Shown one piece after another: positions 26,722 to 35,925 of a stretch of 64,000 bases of DNA (its first letter is position 1; every line of letters starts with the position of its first letter). The notes under the pieces were generated by a model that did not search any database, was not told the origin of the DNA, and saw only the letters and a list, made by a program, of their open reading frames with translations. Source of the stretch: Actinomyces oris (GTDB lineage: Bacteria > Actinomycetota > Actinomycetes > Actinomycetales > Actinomycetaceae); the NCBI RefSeq assembly GCF_001937665.1, contig NZ_MSKL01000025.1, positions 1 to 64,000 on the forward strand, read 5' to 3'. The translations under genes were made by a program, and so were the position numbers.

Positions 26722-27648
26722 TCAAGCGCGGGGGAAGGCCTGTTCGTAGACGCTGCGCAGGCGCTCAGCCGAGACGTGGGTGTAGCGCTGCGTGGTGGCC
26801 AGAGAGGAGTGGCCGAGGAGCTCCTGGACACTGCGCAGGTCCGCTCCCCCGCCCAGGACGTGGGTGGCGGCGCTGTGCCGCAGCCCGTGCGGGCCCAGGT
26901 CGGGGACCTGGGCGGCCGCGCACAGACGGTGGACGACGTCGCGCACCGCCCGCGGATCGATACGCCGCCCCCGTGCCCCGAGGAAGAGGGCACCTCCTGC
27001 GGCGTCGACGGCGCAGATCTCTCCGCGCCGACGCAGCCACGCCTCCAGCGCCTTAGCAGCCGGCAGCCCGTAGGGGACGGTCCGTTCCTTGCGGCCCTTC
27101 CCCAGGACTCGCAGGGTCCGTTGGGAGTGGTCGAGGTCGGTGACGTCAAGGCCGACGAGCTCGGATACCCGCACGCCGGTCGCATACAGGGTCTCGATGA
27201 TGGCCAGATCGCGCACAGCCAGGACCTCCCCGTCCGAGGCGAGATCCGCAGCGGTCTTGAGCAGCTGAGAGGCCTGCTGGGTCGTCAGTACCCCGGGTAG
27301 GCGGTTGTCGACGCGGGGCGCACGCAGACGTGCGGCGACGTCTGAGGAGAGCACTCCCGCCTCGAAGGCCCAGGAGGAGAAGGTCCTCACCGAGGCCGAG
27401 CGACGGGCCAGGGTGGCACGCGAGTGACCACTCGCGGCCATCGCAGCGAGCCAGTCCCGCAGGTCCGCAAGGTCGAGGGTGGACAGGGCGGGGTCGACAG
27501 GCTCGGCGTCCCCTTCACCGACGCCGAGGAAGCTCAGCAGGTCACTGATGTCGACGAGATAGGCGCGCACGGTGTGCTGGGACAGGTCCCGCTGCAGGGC
27601 CAGGTAGCTGCGGTAGGAGGCGAGCAGATCAGCACGCGTCCTCGACAT
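26722..27648 (-). CDS. xerC: Tyrosine recombinase XerC
   Basis: A 308-residue tyrosine recombinase, most likely the chromosomal XerC that resolves dimers at dif with XerD. An N-terminal SAM-like domain (about 1-90) begins with RADLLASYRSYLALQRDLSQ. The catalytic residues are visible: Arg in ATGVRVSELVGLD, Lys in GKGRKERTVPYG, HxxR in HGLRHSAATH, and His and Tyr in LLGHSSLATTQRYTHV. Its place near rpsB matches other actinobacteria, which favours XerC over a phage integrase. In those genomes dprA usually lies close on the upstream side; here that position holds only a dprA relic (29210-29326). Confidence 0.92.
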   Translation of the reverse strand: MSRTRADLLASYRSYLALQRDLSQHTVRAYLVDISDLLSFLGVGEGDAEPVDPALSTLDLADLRDWLAAMAASGHSRATLARRSASVRTFSSWAFEAGVLSSDVAARLRAPRVDNRLPGVLTTQQASQLLKTAADLASDGEVLAVRDLAIIETLYATGVRVSELVGLDVTDLDHSQRTLRVLGKGRKERTVPYGLPAAKALEAWLRRRGEICAVDAAGGALFLGARGRRIDPRAVRDVVHRLCAAAQVPDLGPHGLRHSAATHVLGGGADLRSVQELLGHSSLATTQRYTHVSAERLRSVYEQAFPRA

Positions 27649-27701
27649 GGCAGACCCCCTTGATGACGGTCCTCACTGGCGAATGACATGAGGGAGATGA
27701 T

Positions 27702-28061
27702 CTATAGCAACGTGGCGACCTGTGAGCGGATCTCGGCGATGCGCTTCTCGTCGCGTTTGTAGTGGGTCCATTTCCCGATACGTGTGGAGGTCACCAGACC
27801 TTCACGCTCCAAGGCCCGCATGAAGGCTGATACGGTCGACTGAGCAAGCCCCACCTTGTCGGTGATCTGCTTGATGCAGACCCCGTACTCATCGGGATCC
27901 GCGATCCCCTGCTCGATAGGGAACTCCGCCCGAGGTTCTCGGAGCCACTGAAGAATCCGGAGGCGCACCGGATGAGCGAGAACCTTGAGGGCGTCGACCA
28001 TCACACCCAGGTCCGCAGAATCCGAATAACCTTCCGAATGACTCTGCACATCCTCCGACAT
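27702..28061 (-). CDS. ArsR-family transcriptional regulator
   Basis: A 119-residue winged-helix protein. The segment MVDALKVLAHPVRLRILQWL starts the fold, the recognition helix is within GLAQSTVSAFMRALEREGLV and the wing within TSTRIGKWTHYKRDEKRI. A single Cys (GVCIKQITDKVG) is present, so a multi-Cys metal site is not evident. It lies 90 bases downstream of the EamA transporter gene on the same strand, and may control it. A palindrome in front of the transporter gene (29175-29194) is a candidate operator. GGGAGGGG lies just before the ATG. Confidence 0.85.
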   Translation of the reverse strand: MSEDVQSHSEGYSDSADLGVMVDALKVLAHPVRLRILQWLREPRAEFPIEQGIADPDEYGVCIKQITDKVGLAQSTVSAFMRALEREGLVTSTRIGKWTHYKRDEKRIAEIRSQVATLL

Positions 28062-28151
28062 CGCCCCTCCCGCCCCCTCTCTCTGCCATGGCTCGAGTTT
28101 CGAGCGAGCATATCACTCGTCCTGAAACCGGCGTTCCGACGCCGAGACGCA

Positions 28152-29066
28152 TCACGTGCCGAGGACGAGCTTGGCCCAGTAGATGCTGACGATGAGGACC
28201 ACCACACCGAGGAACTGAGAAAGTGTCAGGGTCTCGGAGAAGAGGATATAGGCGTAGGCGGCTGCGGCTATGGGCTGGAGCAGGGCGAACAGCGACCCCA
28301 GCTGCAGCGACATGAAGTGCATGGCGTGGGCCATGAGTGTCTGCCCGAGTATCTGAGAGGTGAACGCCAGGACAACGAGCAGCAGCCAGCCCCACGCAGA
28401 ACGCGGAAGCAGGTTCTCCCCGCGCGGTATCGCCACCGCAAGGCACACCGCAGCGCACCATAAACTGAGTAGTGCCATGATACGTGGCGCGGGATATCTT
28501 TTTCGCAGCCCCTGGGCGACAACAAGAAATCCCGTGTAGAAGAATGCCGTGGCCAAGGCCATCGCGTTTCCGAGCAGGTGCCCTGGGTCCGTATGAACAC
28601 CGACCGGGGTCAGGAGCAGCAGCCCCCCGATCGCCAGGATCGCCGGAGAAACGAGTCTGACGTCAGGAACGTCCCTGAAGAGCACCCACCCGTAGATCGC
28701 CGCGGCGAAGGGGACAAGATTGGCCAGGAGGTTGGACTCGGCCAGCGTGGTGTGGAAGAACGACATGTTCCACAGGCACAGGTCGATCGCCAGGAGAGCG
28801 CCGCCCAGGGCGATGGTGGCATGGTCACGAAGGGGTATGCGTTCCCGCACTCGAGACCCGCGCCGCAGTCCGACCCCGGTGTCGAGCAGGAGCAGCATGG
28901 GGACTGCGATCAGAGACCGGAAGCCGCCGGTGGCGATCGGTCCGATCTCACTCAGCCGAACGAACACTCCCCCGAGCGCTAAACATCCCACTGCGAGCAC
29001 TGCGCAGGCAATCGCCCCTCCCCTCACCCGACCACCGACAGCACGACTCAGATGCTGCACCATCAT
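28152..29066 (-). CDS. EamA/DMT-family transporter
   Basis: A 304-residue, 10-segment membrane protein of the drug/metabolite transporter superfamily, with two EamA repeats (about 20-150 and 165-300). Typical features are the first segment ending GGVFVRLSEIGPIATGGFR and the C-terminal LFALLQPIAAAAYAYILFSE pattern. The substrate is unknown; metabolite or amino acid export is usual in the family. Two adjacent ATG codons (29066 and 29063) follow GGAGG, so either may be used. It is upstream of the ArsR-type gene and has somewhat lower GC than its neighbours, hinting at separate history. Confidence 0.85.
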   Translation of the reverse strand: MMVQHLSRAVGGRVRGGAIACAVLAVGCLALGGVFVRLSEIGPIATGGFRSLIAVPMLLLLDTGVGLRRGSRVRERIPLRDHATIALGGALLAIDLCLWNMSFFHTTLAESNLLANLVPFAAAIYGWVLFRDVPDVRLVSPAILAIGGLLLLTPVGVHTDPGHLLGNAMALATAFFYTGFLVVAQGLRKRYPAPRIMALLSLWCAAVCLAVAIPRGENLLPRSAWGWLLLVVLAFTSQILGQTLMAHAMHFMSLQLGSLFALLQPIAAAAYAYILFSETLTLSQFLGVVVLIVSIYWAKLVLGT

Positions 29067-29174
29067 GCCCCTCCTTACCTCTCATCTCCGCTGACACCGA
29101 CCGTCCGCCGCCTCAAGCGGTCTGCGCCCGTATCCAGCGCGGCGACGCGAACCGACACCAGCACCATAACCCAC

Positions 29175-29194
29175 ATATCGACAATATGCGATAG
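29175..29194. promoter_or_regulatory. Candidate operator upstream of the EamA transporter
   Basis: CATAT-N5-ATATG (29175-29189) overlaps TATCG-N8-CGATA (29177-29194), 109-128 bases before the transporter start. AT-centred imperfect palindromes of this kind are typical ArsR-family sites, and an ArsR-type gene follows the transporter. No binding evidence is available. Confidence 0.35.
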
Positions 29195-29209
29195 GTCGAT
29201 TCATTGAGG

Positions 29210-29326
29210 GTCGTCGGCCGGCTACTGGATGAGGGAGGCGTCCGCGGCCAGCCCGTCAAGAGGTCCGCCCCCGGTCAGCTCGAGGTCCTGCTCCTTGGCG
29301 GCTTCCACGTCGACGGCACCCACTTG
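29210..29326 (-). pseudogene. Fragment of dprA (internal piece of the 3' part)
   Basis: About 105-115 bases closely match the intact dprA near 47650-47770. On the minus strand the piece reads in one frame to a TAG at 29222-29224 and encodes about 33 residues; 23 of 32 aligned residues agree with DprA, including EAAKEQD matched to DAAKEQD and the unit DGLAxDASL. An upstream stop lies 4 codons before the matching part, and both the DprA 5' end and the last 66 codons are missing. It is a decayed duplicate, not a gene. It lies on the xerC side of the PFNA-like cluster while intact dprA lies on the other side. Confidence 0.85.
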
Positions 29327-29786
29327 GCCCCCGACACCCCACTAGCACCAGGAACCAGAGGATCGGGCTCATCGGTCCAAGGCGAGCTGCACCCCAGCGG
29401 CAACAAGAGGCTCAAGCGCGCCAGAATCCCGTACGACCCGCATCCATCAACACAGCCACCAGCAGCCGCTCGACTCACCGCATGAGGACCCCATCACGGA
29501 CCGCCTCCATCGGAAGGCGGCAGTATCCACGCCCTGGAGAGACGTGACCACATTGATTTAGCGCGCAACCTCACCAGTCGAATCACAAGTTCATAACAAC
29601 CATCCGGGCAGCGTTATGTGAGCAGGCCACCCCTTCTGCTTGATCCCAACAAAAAATCCACTCCCCCTCCGTGTCCCCCCACATTTGGAGTGGTTGTTGC
29701 CGTCCAACAAGGAAGTTAAAATCTTGGTCGTTCTTACGAGCGCCATCCCCCCTGGCCCATCCCTATTTCTGCTGGAGCACAGCACT
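29327..29786. other. Gene-free, lower-GC region before the giant surface protein
   Basis: No credible gene is seen in these 460 bases. The right half is noticeably richer in A and T than the surrounding DNA and holds the promoter at 29694-29722. An in-frame start at 29640 for the giant gene lies upstream of that promoter and is not likely to be used. Confidence 0.6.
29694..29722 (+). promoter_or_regulatory. Sigma-70-type promoter of the surface-protein/kinase cluster
   Basis: TTGTTG (29694-29699) and TAAAAT (29717-29722) are separated by exactly 17 bases, a good match to the housekeeping consensus and unusual in this GC-rich window. The predicted start is near 29730, giving a leader of about 57 bases before the GTG at 29787. 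GGAG at 29774-29777 is a suitable ribosome site. Confidence 0.7.
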
Positions 29787-32700
29787 GTGAAACGGTTGTC
29801 CAGACGCCGTGTCTATGTCGGCGTCATCGCGGTACTGACCGCTGCGGCTCTGGTTGCCATCGTCCTGCATCCGGGGATGGTCACGCATGACGTCGACCTT
29901 CATGACGGCGGAGTGTGGGTGACCAACGGGAAGATGAAGATGGTCGCCCACCTCAACTACCCCTCGCAGACGCTCGACGGGGGGCTGCGCACCTCCTCGA
30001 CAAGCTTCGACGTCGACCAGTCCGGCTCCCAGGTCTTCATGTCCGACTCGTCCTCGGACAGCTACACGCAGATCGACGTGGCCCGTACGACCCTCATGCC
30101 GCCGAACACATCATCCGGCTCATCATCCATGGAGCTGGGTGGGGGCCGCATCGGGGTGGCCGATCCAGCCACGGGCAGGGTCTGGGTCGCCAGCGCCTCG
30201 GAGGCCCCCACCTTCAGCCAGTCGTCAGCTCCTCCCACCATCTCCGACATGCCCGGTGCCATCCTGGCCATGGGAACCGACGGCTCGGCTCACGTCGCAT
30301 CGCTCAAGACCGGCACCGTCAAGACGGTCACGCCCCGAGGCTCCGTCAACGACATCTCGACCACGCCCCTGCCCACGTTGGCGAACGACGCCGAGCTGCA
30401 GGTCAGCGCGGTGGGAGACAAGAGCGTGGTCCTCGACCGCCGCAGCGGCACCCTCGTGCTCCCGGGAGGTCAGTCGGCCTCCCTGTCCGGGGACGACCTC
30501 CAGCTCCAGGTCCCCGGCCCCCAGGCCGATGAGGTCCTGGTCTCCTCGACGTCCGGGCTGCTTCGCGTGAGCCTGTCCGGGAAGGTCTCGTCGATCTCCC
30601 CCGGTGTCACCGGCGGCAGCCCCTCCCGGCCCGCGCAGCACTCGGGCTGCGCCTACGCGGCCTGGGGAGTCAAGGGCTCCTTCCTACGGGACTGTGCGGG
30701 CACCGGCGACGACGTCGACATCCCCGTCCCCACGCTCAACAACGTCTCGAAGGCTGTCTTCCGCACCAACCGCGACGTCATCGTCCTCAACGACATCCCC
30801 ACCGGCGGCGTGTGGCTGCCGGACAAGAACATGGTCCAGGTCGACAACTGGGAGCAGATCAACTCCCAGACGAAGAGCGAGGAGTACTCCGACGAGACGT
30901 CCACCGAGACCCGGGACGAGGCCACTCAGGAGCGGTCCAAGGAGAACACCCCTCCCGAGGCCCAGGACGACTCCTTCGGCGTGCGGCCCGGACGGACCTC
31001 CTACCTGCCGGTCATCGCCAACGACACCGATCCCGACGGTGACGTCCTGGTGGCCACCGCGACCTCTCAACCGTCCTTCGGAAAGGTGGGCCGGGTGCGC
31101 TCCGGCGCCGCCCTCCAGGTGGCAGTGGACGACAACGCCACGGGTTCATCGTCCTTGACCTACACCGTCGATGACGGTCAGGCGCAGTCCAGCGCCAACG
31201 TCACCCTCAACGTCCATCCCTTCTCCGTCAACGACGGCCCCGAGCAGAAACGGATCTCCTCGCTCGACCTCGCCTCCGGAGCGAGCACGACTCTCAACGT
31301 CTCCGACGACTGGCTCGACCCCGACGGCGACCCCGTCTACCTCAAAAGCATCTCCTTCCCCTCGGGATTCGACGTCACGTACCGGGCCGACGGCACCATC
31401 ACGGTCAAGGACATGGGCCAGACGACCGGCAGCACGGACCTGACCGTCACCTACTCCGACGGCAGCGAGGACACCGAGGGCCGCCTGACGGTCAAGGTGC
31501 ACGGCAACGAGAACCTGCCCCCGGTGACCAACGCGGACCACGTCGTCGTCCCGGCGGGCCAGTCCGGTCAGGTCTCACCGCTGGCCAATGACGTTGACGC
31601 CAATGGCGACACCCTGCGCCTGGCCTCCGTGGGGGAGGCGCCCGAGGGACTGACTGCCACAGCCGACGTCAGCCTCGGGGTCGTCACGCTCAACCCGTCC
31701 AAGGCGGGTACCTTCTACCTGACCTACACGGCCAGTGACGGGCCCTCCGCCACGGAGGGCGTGATCCGGGTCGACGCCATCGAGGTCGACCAGTCCGCGC
31801 TGCCCGTGGCACAGGACGACGTCATCACGCTGCCAACGGGAGGCCAGGCGCTGTCGGCGGTCCTGGACAACGACTCCGACCCGCAGGGCGGGGTGCTCAG
31901 CGTGCAGTCCGTACGCACCCCCGAGGGCAGCCCCCTGGTGGTGGCCCTCCTCGAGCACCACCTCCTGCGCATCACGGCTCCCAACGGACTGACCGAGACC
32001 ACCACGGTCACATACACGCTGGCCAACGCGGCCGGGACGACTGAGGGCACGCTCCAGGTCATCCCGGTCCCGGCCGCACCGAGCACCACACCTCCCGAGC
32101 TCACCGATGACACGCTCGTGGTGCGAGCCGGGGACGTGGGCGGTATCAGCGTCCTGGACAACGACCGCTCCCCCACGGGACTGGATATGAGTGTCCAGTC
32201 CGATCTCCAGCACGAGATCGATCCGACCATGGGCGAGCCCTTCGTCTCCGACGACGTCGTCCGCTTCCGCGCCGGGGAGCAGCCGGGTAGCGGACGGATC
32301 ATCTACAGCGTGCGCGACTCGGAGGGGAACGTCGCCTCGGCCAGCGTCAACCTGACCGTCGTGGCCCGCGACGACGAGCGCAATACGGCCCCGCACCCCA
32401 AGGACGTCACCGGGTGGGCCGTGGCCGGGGAGAAGGTGACGATCCCGATCCCCATGGAGGGGCTGGACTCCGAGGGCGACTCGGTCAGCCTCAGCGGGCT
32501 GATGTCCTCGCCGCGTCTGGGCGGCGTGGAGCTGGAGGGATCATCCCTGACCTACACGGCCGCTCCGAACGCCTCAGGCACAGACGTCTTCAGCTACACC
32601 GTCCAGGACCGCCTCGGCAAGACGGCCTCAGCCGTGGTCCGCGTCGGCGTGGCGCCCGCCGGGAAGACGAACCAGAAACCCGTCGCCGTGGCAGATGTCG

Positions 32701-35700
32701 TCACCGCGAGACCCGGCGTCGACCTGTCCATCCCGGTGCTGGTCAACGATGTTGACCCGGATGGGGACACCCTGTCCCTGGATTCATCCCTCATCTCCGG
32801 CCAGCACTCGGGTGTGTCCCCGTCGGCCGACGGCTCACGGGTCAGGCTCAAGACCCCGAGCGCGGAGGGGAGTTACACCGTCCAGTACGGCGTCACGGAC
32901 GGCCGCTCCGAGCCTGTCGTCGGCATGGTGACCCTGGTGGTGTCCGCCTCGGCGCCTCTCCAGGCCCCCATCGCCCGCGACGACCGCATCAGCAAGGCGC
33001 AGGCCCGATCCAACCGGACCGTCAAGGTCCCGGTACTGGACAACGACGAGGACCCGGACGGCGATATCAGCGCCGCCACCATCACCACCCAGGACGAGGG
33101 CGCGAGCGTCGGGCAGAACGGGGAACTGACGATCGAGGTGGGGGACGAGCCCCGCTTCGTGCTCTACACGGTCACGGATCCCAGTGGGCTGGCGTCCTCT
33201 GCCTTGGTCGAGGTCCCCGGATCGGTGGTCACCGAGCCCGAGGTCGACACGAGCAAGATGCCCTTGACCGTGCGCTCCGGAGAGACCCTGTCCATCGCGC
33301 TGCGTGACTACGTGCTCACCCGTGACGGCCGCAGCGTGCAGCTGACCGACGGAAACAAGGTCTCGGCCGCCGCCGGGTGGGACGGCTCCAACCTGGTCAA
33401 GGACTCCACCACGTTGACCTTCGCCTCGCGTCCCGACTACTCCGGCCCCTCCTCGGTCACCGTGGAGGTGACCGACGGCAAGGACCTCAACGATTCCAGT
33501 GGCAAGACCGCCTGGTTGACGCTTCCCATCACGGTGACCCCCGGGGACAACCGCCCGCCCACCATCGCCCCCACCGCCGTCGAGGTGGCCCCCGGTGAGA
33601 CCACGACGGTCGACGTGTCGCTGTGGACCACGGACCCCGACGGGGAGAAGCCGGCCGATCTGACCTACTCGGTGCGAGACGTCCCCGCCGGTGTCGAGGC
33701 CTCGATCAGCGGCAAGACCCTGTCAGTGGCAGCACCCTCGGGAGCCTCGAAGGGGTCCCTGGGGGCGCTCACGATCGACGTCAAGGACGGCTCCGGGGCA
33801 CAGGGATCGGGGTCGACGCCGGTGAGCATCGTCTCCTCCTCCAAGCCCCTCATCATGCTCTCGCCGGCATCAGTGAGCGCAGACGCCGGTAAGGCCACCA
33901 CCGTGAACATCTCCTCCTACGCCGTCAATCCCTTCCCCGGCTCCCCCATCCACCTCGTGGGCACTCCTGCGGCTCCGGACGGCATCACGGTCACGGGCTC
34001 CGGCTCGACCCTGACGATCACGCCCGCAGCCGGTGCCCGGACAGGAGTCATCACCTACCGGGTCGGGGACAAGACCGGTGACGCCGGACGCGAGGTCGAG
34101 GGCACGGTCCAGGTGACGGTGCGCAGCCGGCCGAGTCCACCGACCTCGGTCTCGGCCACCTCCAGCAGCGCGTCAACGGCCCTGGTCTCATGGACCGCAG
34201 GACAGGCGAACGGTGCGCCGATCAGCGGTTTCACCGTCTATGACGAGACGCAGGGCGACTCCCAGGACTGCGGCACGGTCACCAGCTGTCTCATGGAGGG
34301 CCGCACCAACGGCAAGGACCACACCTTCCACGTCGTGGCCCACAACGAGGTCGGCGACTCCGATGCCTCGGCCTCGGCCACCACCTCGATCGACGTCGTC
34401 CCGGACACGGTCCCCCAGCCGGTGGCCACCGCCGGTGACGGCTCCGTGAGCGTGTCCTGGACCGCCCCGTCCAACCAGGGCTCGGCCATCACCGGATACG
34501 TCGTCGCTCTCAGCCCGGGTGGCCAGCAGCAGACGGTGTCGGGCACGAGCGCCACCTTCTCCGGACTGAGCAACGGGACGGCCTACACCGCGGTGGTCAA
34601 GGCCGTTAACGCCAAGGGTGAGAGCCAGCAGTGGTCCTCCGCCTCCTTGGCGGTCTCCCCCAACGGCAGGCCCGGACCGGTCAGCTCGGTGCAGGCCGCC
34701 TCGGCCAATCTCGGCAGCGGCGGCTCCTCGGACACCGTCGCCGTCTCCTGGGGGCCGGTATCCAACACCAACGGCAGACCGATCGAGTACTACACCGTGA
34801 CATCCTCGACCGGGGCCTCCAAGACGGTCTCCGGCGCGGACAACCGCTCAACCACCCTGGAGGGTGTCAACACCTCCCAGAGTCAGGTGACCTTCACGGT
34901 GACGGCCACCAATGACTCCGCCAATGCATCCACCCACACCTCACCGGGACAGTCCACCTCGACCTGGGTCGTGGGACGCCCACCGGCCCCCAGTGTCAAG
35001 GGTGTCAGTGCGACCGGCACCAGCCGCCAGATCTCACTGTCAGCCAGCGCCTCGGCTGGCAACGGATGGAGCGCCGGGGAGCTGTCCACGCAGTGGAGCA
35101 CCGACGGGGCCTCCTGGCAGTCCGTCAGTGACCTGAGTGGCAACGGCCTCAGTGACGGCAGTGCCTCAACCGTGTACGTACGTGTCTGCGGGTCCAAGAC
35201 CGGGAGCACCTCCTGCTCGGAGACGGTCAGTGCCGGCAGCGTCACCCCCTTCGGCCCACCTGCCTCGCCGACCATCAGCTGCTCGGCCAGCGGAGCCACC
35301 ACTGTCTCCTGCTCCTGGTCCGGCGGTGGCGACGGCGGGCGATCCACCCGTTACCAGCTGAGCGGACCGTCCGCCAGCGATGACGCCGGCGCCTCAGGCT
35401 CCCAGCAGTGGAGCGTCACGGAGGGCAGCACGACACGCGTGTGCATCCGCGCCGTGCAGTCCTCCTCCGAGCAGGGCTCGCGCGAGGGCCAGGAGAACTG
35501 CGCCGAGGCGACGACCCGCTCCTTCGCCAGGAACTACGCCGGCTCGCTCAGCGGCCAAGGGCGGTGCAACGTCGGAGGGTGCGCGGGACAGAACGCCCGG
35601 TACCAGGAGGTGACTCTCTCGGACTGGCCCCCGAACTCGACCGTGACCTGCAGCGGAACCTGGAACCAACGTGAGGTCAGCACCACGCTCACGGTCGACG

Positions 35701-35798
35701 GCTCAGGTGGGTACAGCGGCCGCCCCAGGTGGCAGGGCGGTTACAACACCATTCTGATGTCCAATCAGGATCGGGGGACCTGGTTCACATGCACGTAG
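29787..35798 (+). CDS. Giant membrane-anchored protein with cadherin-like/Ig and FN3 repeats
   Basis: A 2003-residue protein. One N-terminal membrane segment (about 9-28) follows a basic start, so the rest faces outside. Residues about 35-350 look like a propeller-like region, followed by a charged Ser/Glu/Thr linker. From about 387 to 1440 there are about eleven repeats of 85-105 residues with the cadherin-like/Big signature (NDTDPDGD and variants such as NDVDPDGD, NDEDPDGD). About five fibronectin-III-type repeats follow (about 1446-1905), then a Cys-containing C-terminal cap (RCNVGGCAG, and CSGTW and a terminal FTCT). There is no LPXTG signal. The GTG start follows GGAG by 9 bases. It is the first gene of the cluster and the fn3 member of a PFNA-type set. 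Confidence 0.85.
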   Translation: MKRLSRRRVYVGVIAVLTAAALVAIVLHPGMVTHDVDLHDGGVWVTNGKMKMVAHLNYPSQTLDGGLRTSSTSFDVDQSGSQVFMSDSSSDSYTQIDVARTTLMPPNTSSGSSSMELGGGRIGVADPATGRVWVASASEAPTFSQSSAPPTISDMPGAILAMGTDGSAHVASLKTGTVKTVTPRGSVNDISTTPLPTLANDAELQVSAVGDKSVVLDRRSGTLVLPGGQSASLSGDDLQLQVPGPQADEVLVSSTSGLLRVSLSGKVSSISPGVTGGSPSRPAQHSGCAYAAWGVKGSFLRDCAGTGDDVDIPVPTLNNVSKAVFRTNRDVIVLNDIPTGGVWLPDKNMVQVDNWEQINSQTKSEEYSDETSTETRDEATQERSKENTPPEAQDDSFGVRPGRTSYLPVIANDTDPDGDVLVATATSQPSFGKVGRVRSGAALQVAVDDNATGSSSLTYTVDDGQAQSSANVTLNVHPFSVNDGPEQKRISSLDLASGASTTLNVSDDWLDPDGDPVYLKSISFPSGFDVTYRADGTITVKDMGQTTGSTDLTVTYSDGSEDTEGRLTVKVHGNENLPPVTNADHVVVPAGQSGQVSPLANDVDANGDTLRLASVGEAPEGLTATADVSLGVVTLNPSKAGTFYLTYTASDGPSATEGVIRVDAIEVDQSALPVAQDDVITLPTGGQALSAVLDNDSDPQGGVLSVQSVRTPEGSPLVVALLEHHLLRITAPNGLTETTTVTYTLANAAGTTEGTLQVIPVPAAPSTTPPELTDDTLVVRAGDVGGISVLDNDRSPTGLDMSVQSDLQHEIDPTMGEPFVSDDVVRFRAGEQPGSGRIIYSVRDSEGNVASASVNLTVVARDDERNTAPHPKDVTGWAVAGEKVTIPIPMEGLDSEGDSVSLSGLMSSPRLGGVELEGSSLTYTAAPNASGTDVFSYTVQDRLGKTASAVVRVGVAPAGKTNQKPVAVADVVTARPGVDLSIPVLVNDVDPDGDTLSLDSSLISGQHSGVSPSADGSRVRLKTPSAEGSYTVQYGVTDGRSEPVVGMVTLVVSASAPLQAPIARDDRISKAQARSNRTVKVPVLDNDEDPDGDISAATITTQDEGASVGQNGELTIEVGDEPRFVLYTVTDPSGLASSALVEVPGSVVTEPEVDTSKMPLTVRSGETLSIALRDYVLTRDGRSVQLTDGNKVSAAAGWDGSNLVKDSTTLTFASRPDYSGPSSVTVEVTDGKDLNDSSGKTAWLTLPITVTPGDNRPPTIAPTAVEVAPGETTTVDVSLWTTDPDGEKPADLTYSVRDVPAGVEASISGKTLSVAAPSGASKGSLGALTIDVKDGSGAQGSGSTPVSIVSSSKPLIMLSPASVSADAGKATTVNISSYAVNPFPGSPIHLVGTPAAPDGITVTGSGSTLTITPAAGARTGVITYRVGDKTGDAGREVEGTVQVTVRSRPSPPTSVSATSSSASTALVSWTAGQANGAPISGFTVYDETQGDSQDCGTVTSCLMEGRTNGKDHTFHVVAHNEVGDSDASASATTSIDVVPDTVPQPVATAGDGSVSVSWTAPSNQGSAITGYVVALSPGGQQQTVSGTSATFSGLSNGTAYTAVVKAVNAKGESQQWSSASLAVSPNGRPGPVSSVQAASANLGSGGSSDTVAVSWGPVSNTNGRPIEYYTVTSSTGASKTVSGADNRSTTLEGVNTSQSQVTFTVTATNDSANASTHTSPGQSTSTWVVGRPPAPSVKGVSATGTSRQISLSASASAGNGWSAGELSTQWSTDGASWQSVSDLSGNGLSDGSASTVYVRVCGSKTGSTSCSETVSAGSVTPFGPPASPTISCSASGATTVSCSWSGGGDGGRSTRYQLSGPSASDDAGASGSQQWSVTEGSTTRVCIRAVQSSSEQGSREGQENCAEATTRSFARNYAGSLSGQGRCNVGGCAGQNARYQEVTLSDWPPNSTVTCSGTWNQREVSTTLTVDGSGGYSGRPRWQGGYNTILMSNQDRGTWFTCT

Positions 35799-35925
35799 CA
35801 GCCGGTACCCGCCCCCGTCGAACGTCGACACCGGGCACGTCCCCACACCGATCAGCCGCCGGGGCTCCTCACCGGGACGGCCCCCTTCACCGCAGTCAGC
35901 ACCCCACGGAGAGCGAGGGCGATCA

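Noticed and set aside
26722-27648. Tyrosine recombinase as a phage or island integrase
   Set aside because: Its place near rpsB and its motifs fit chromosomal XerC; no attachment site, phage gene or tRNA target is visible.
29640-29786. Upstream in-frame start extending the giant protein by 49 residues
   Set aside because: It lies before the promoter at 29694-29722, lacks a ribosome site, and the extension has no signal or domain character.
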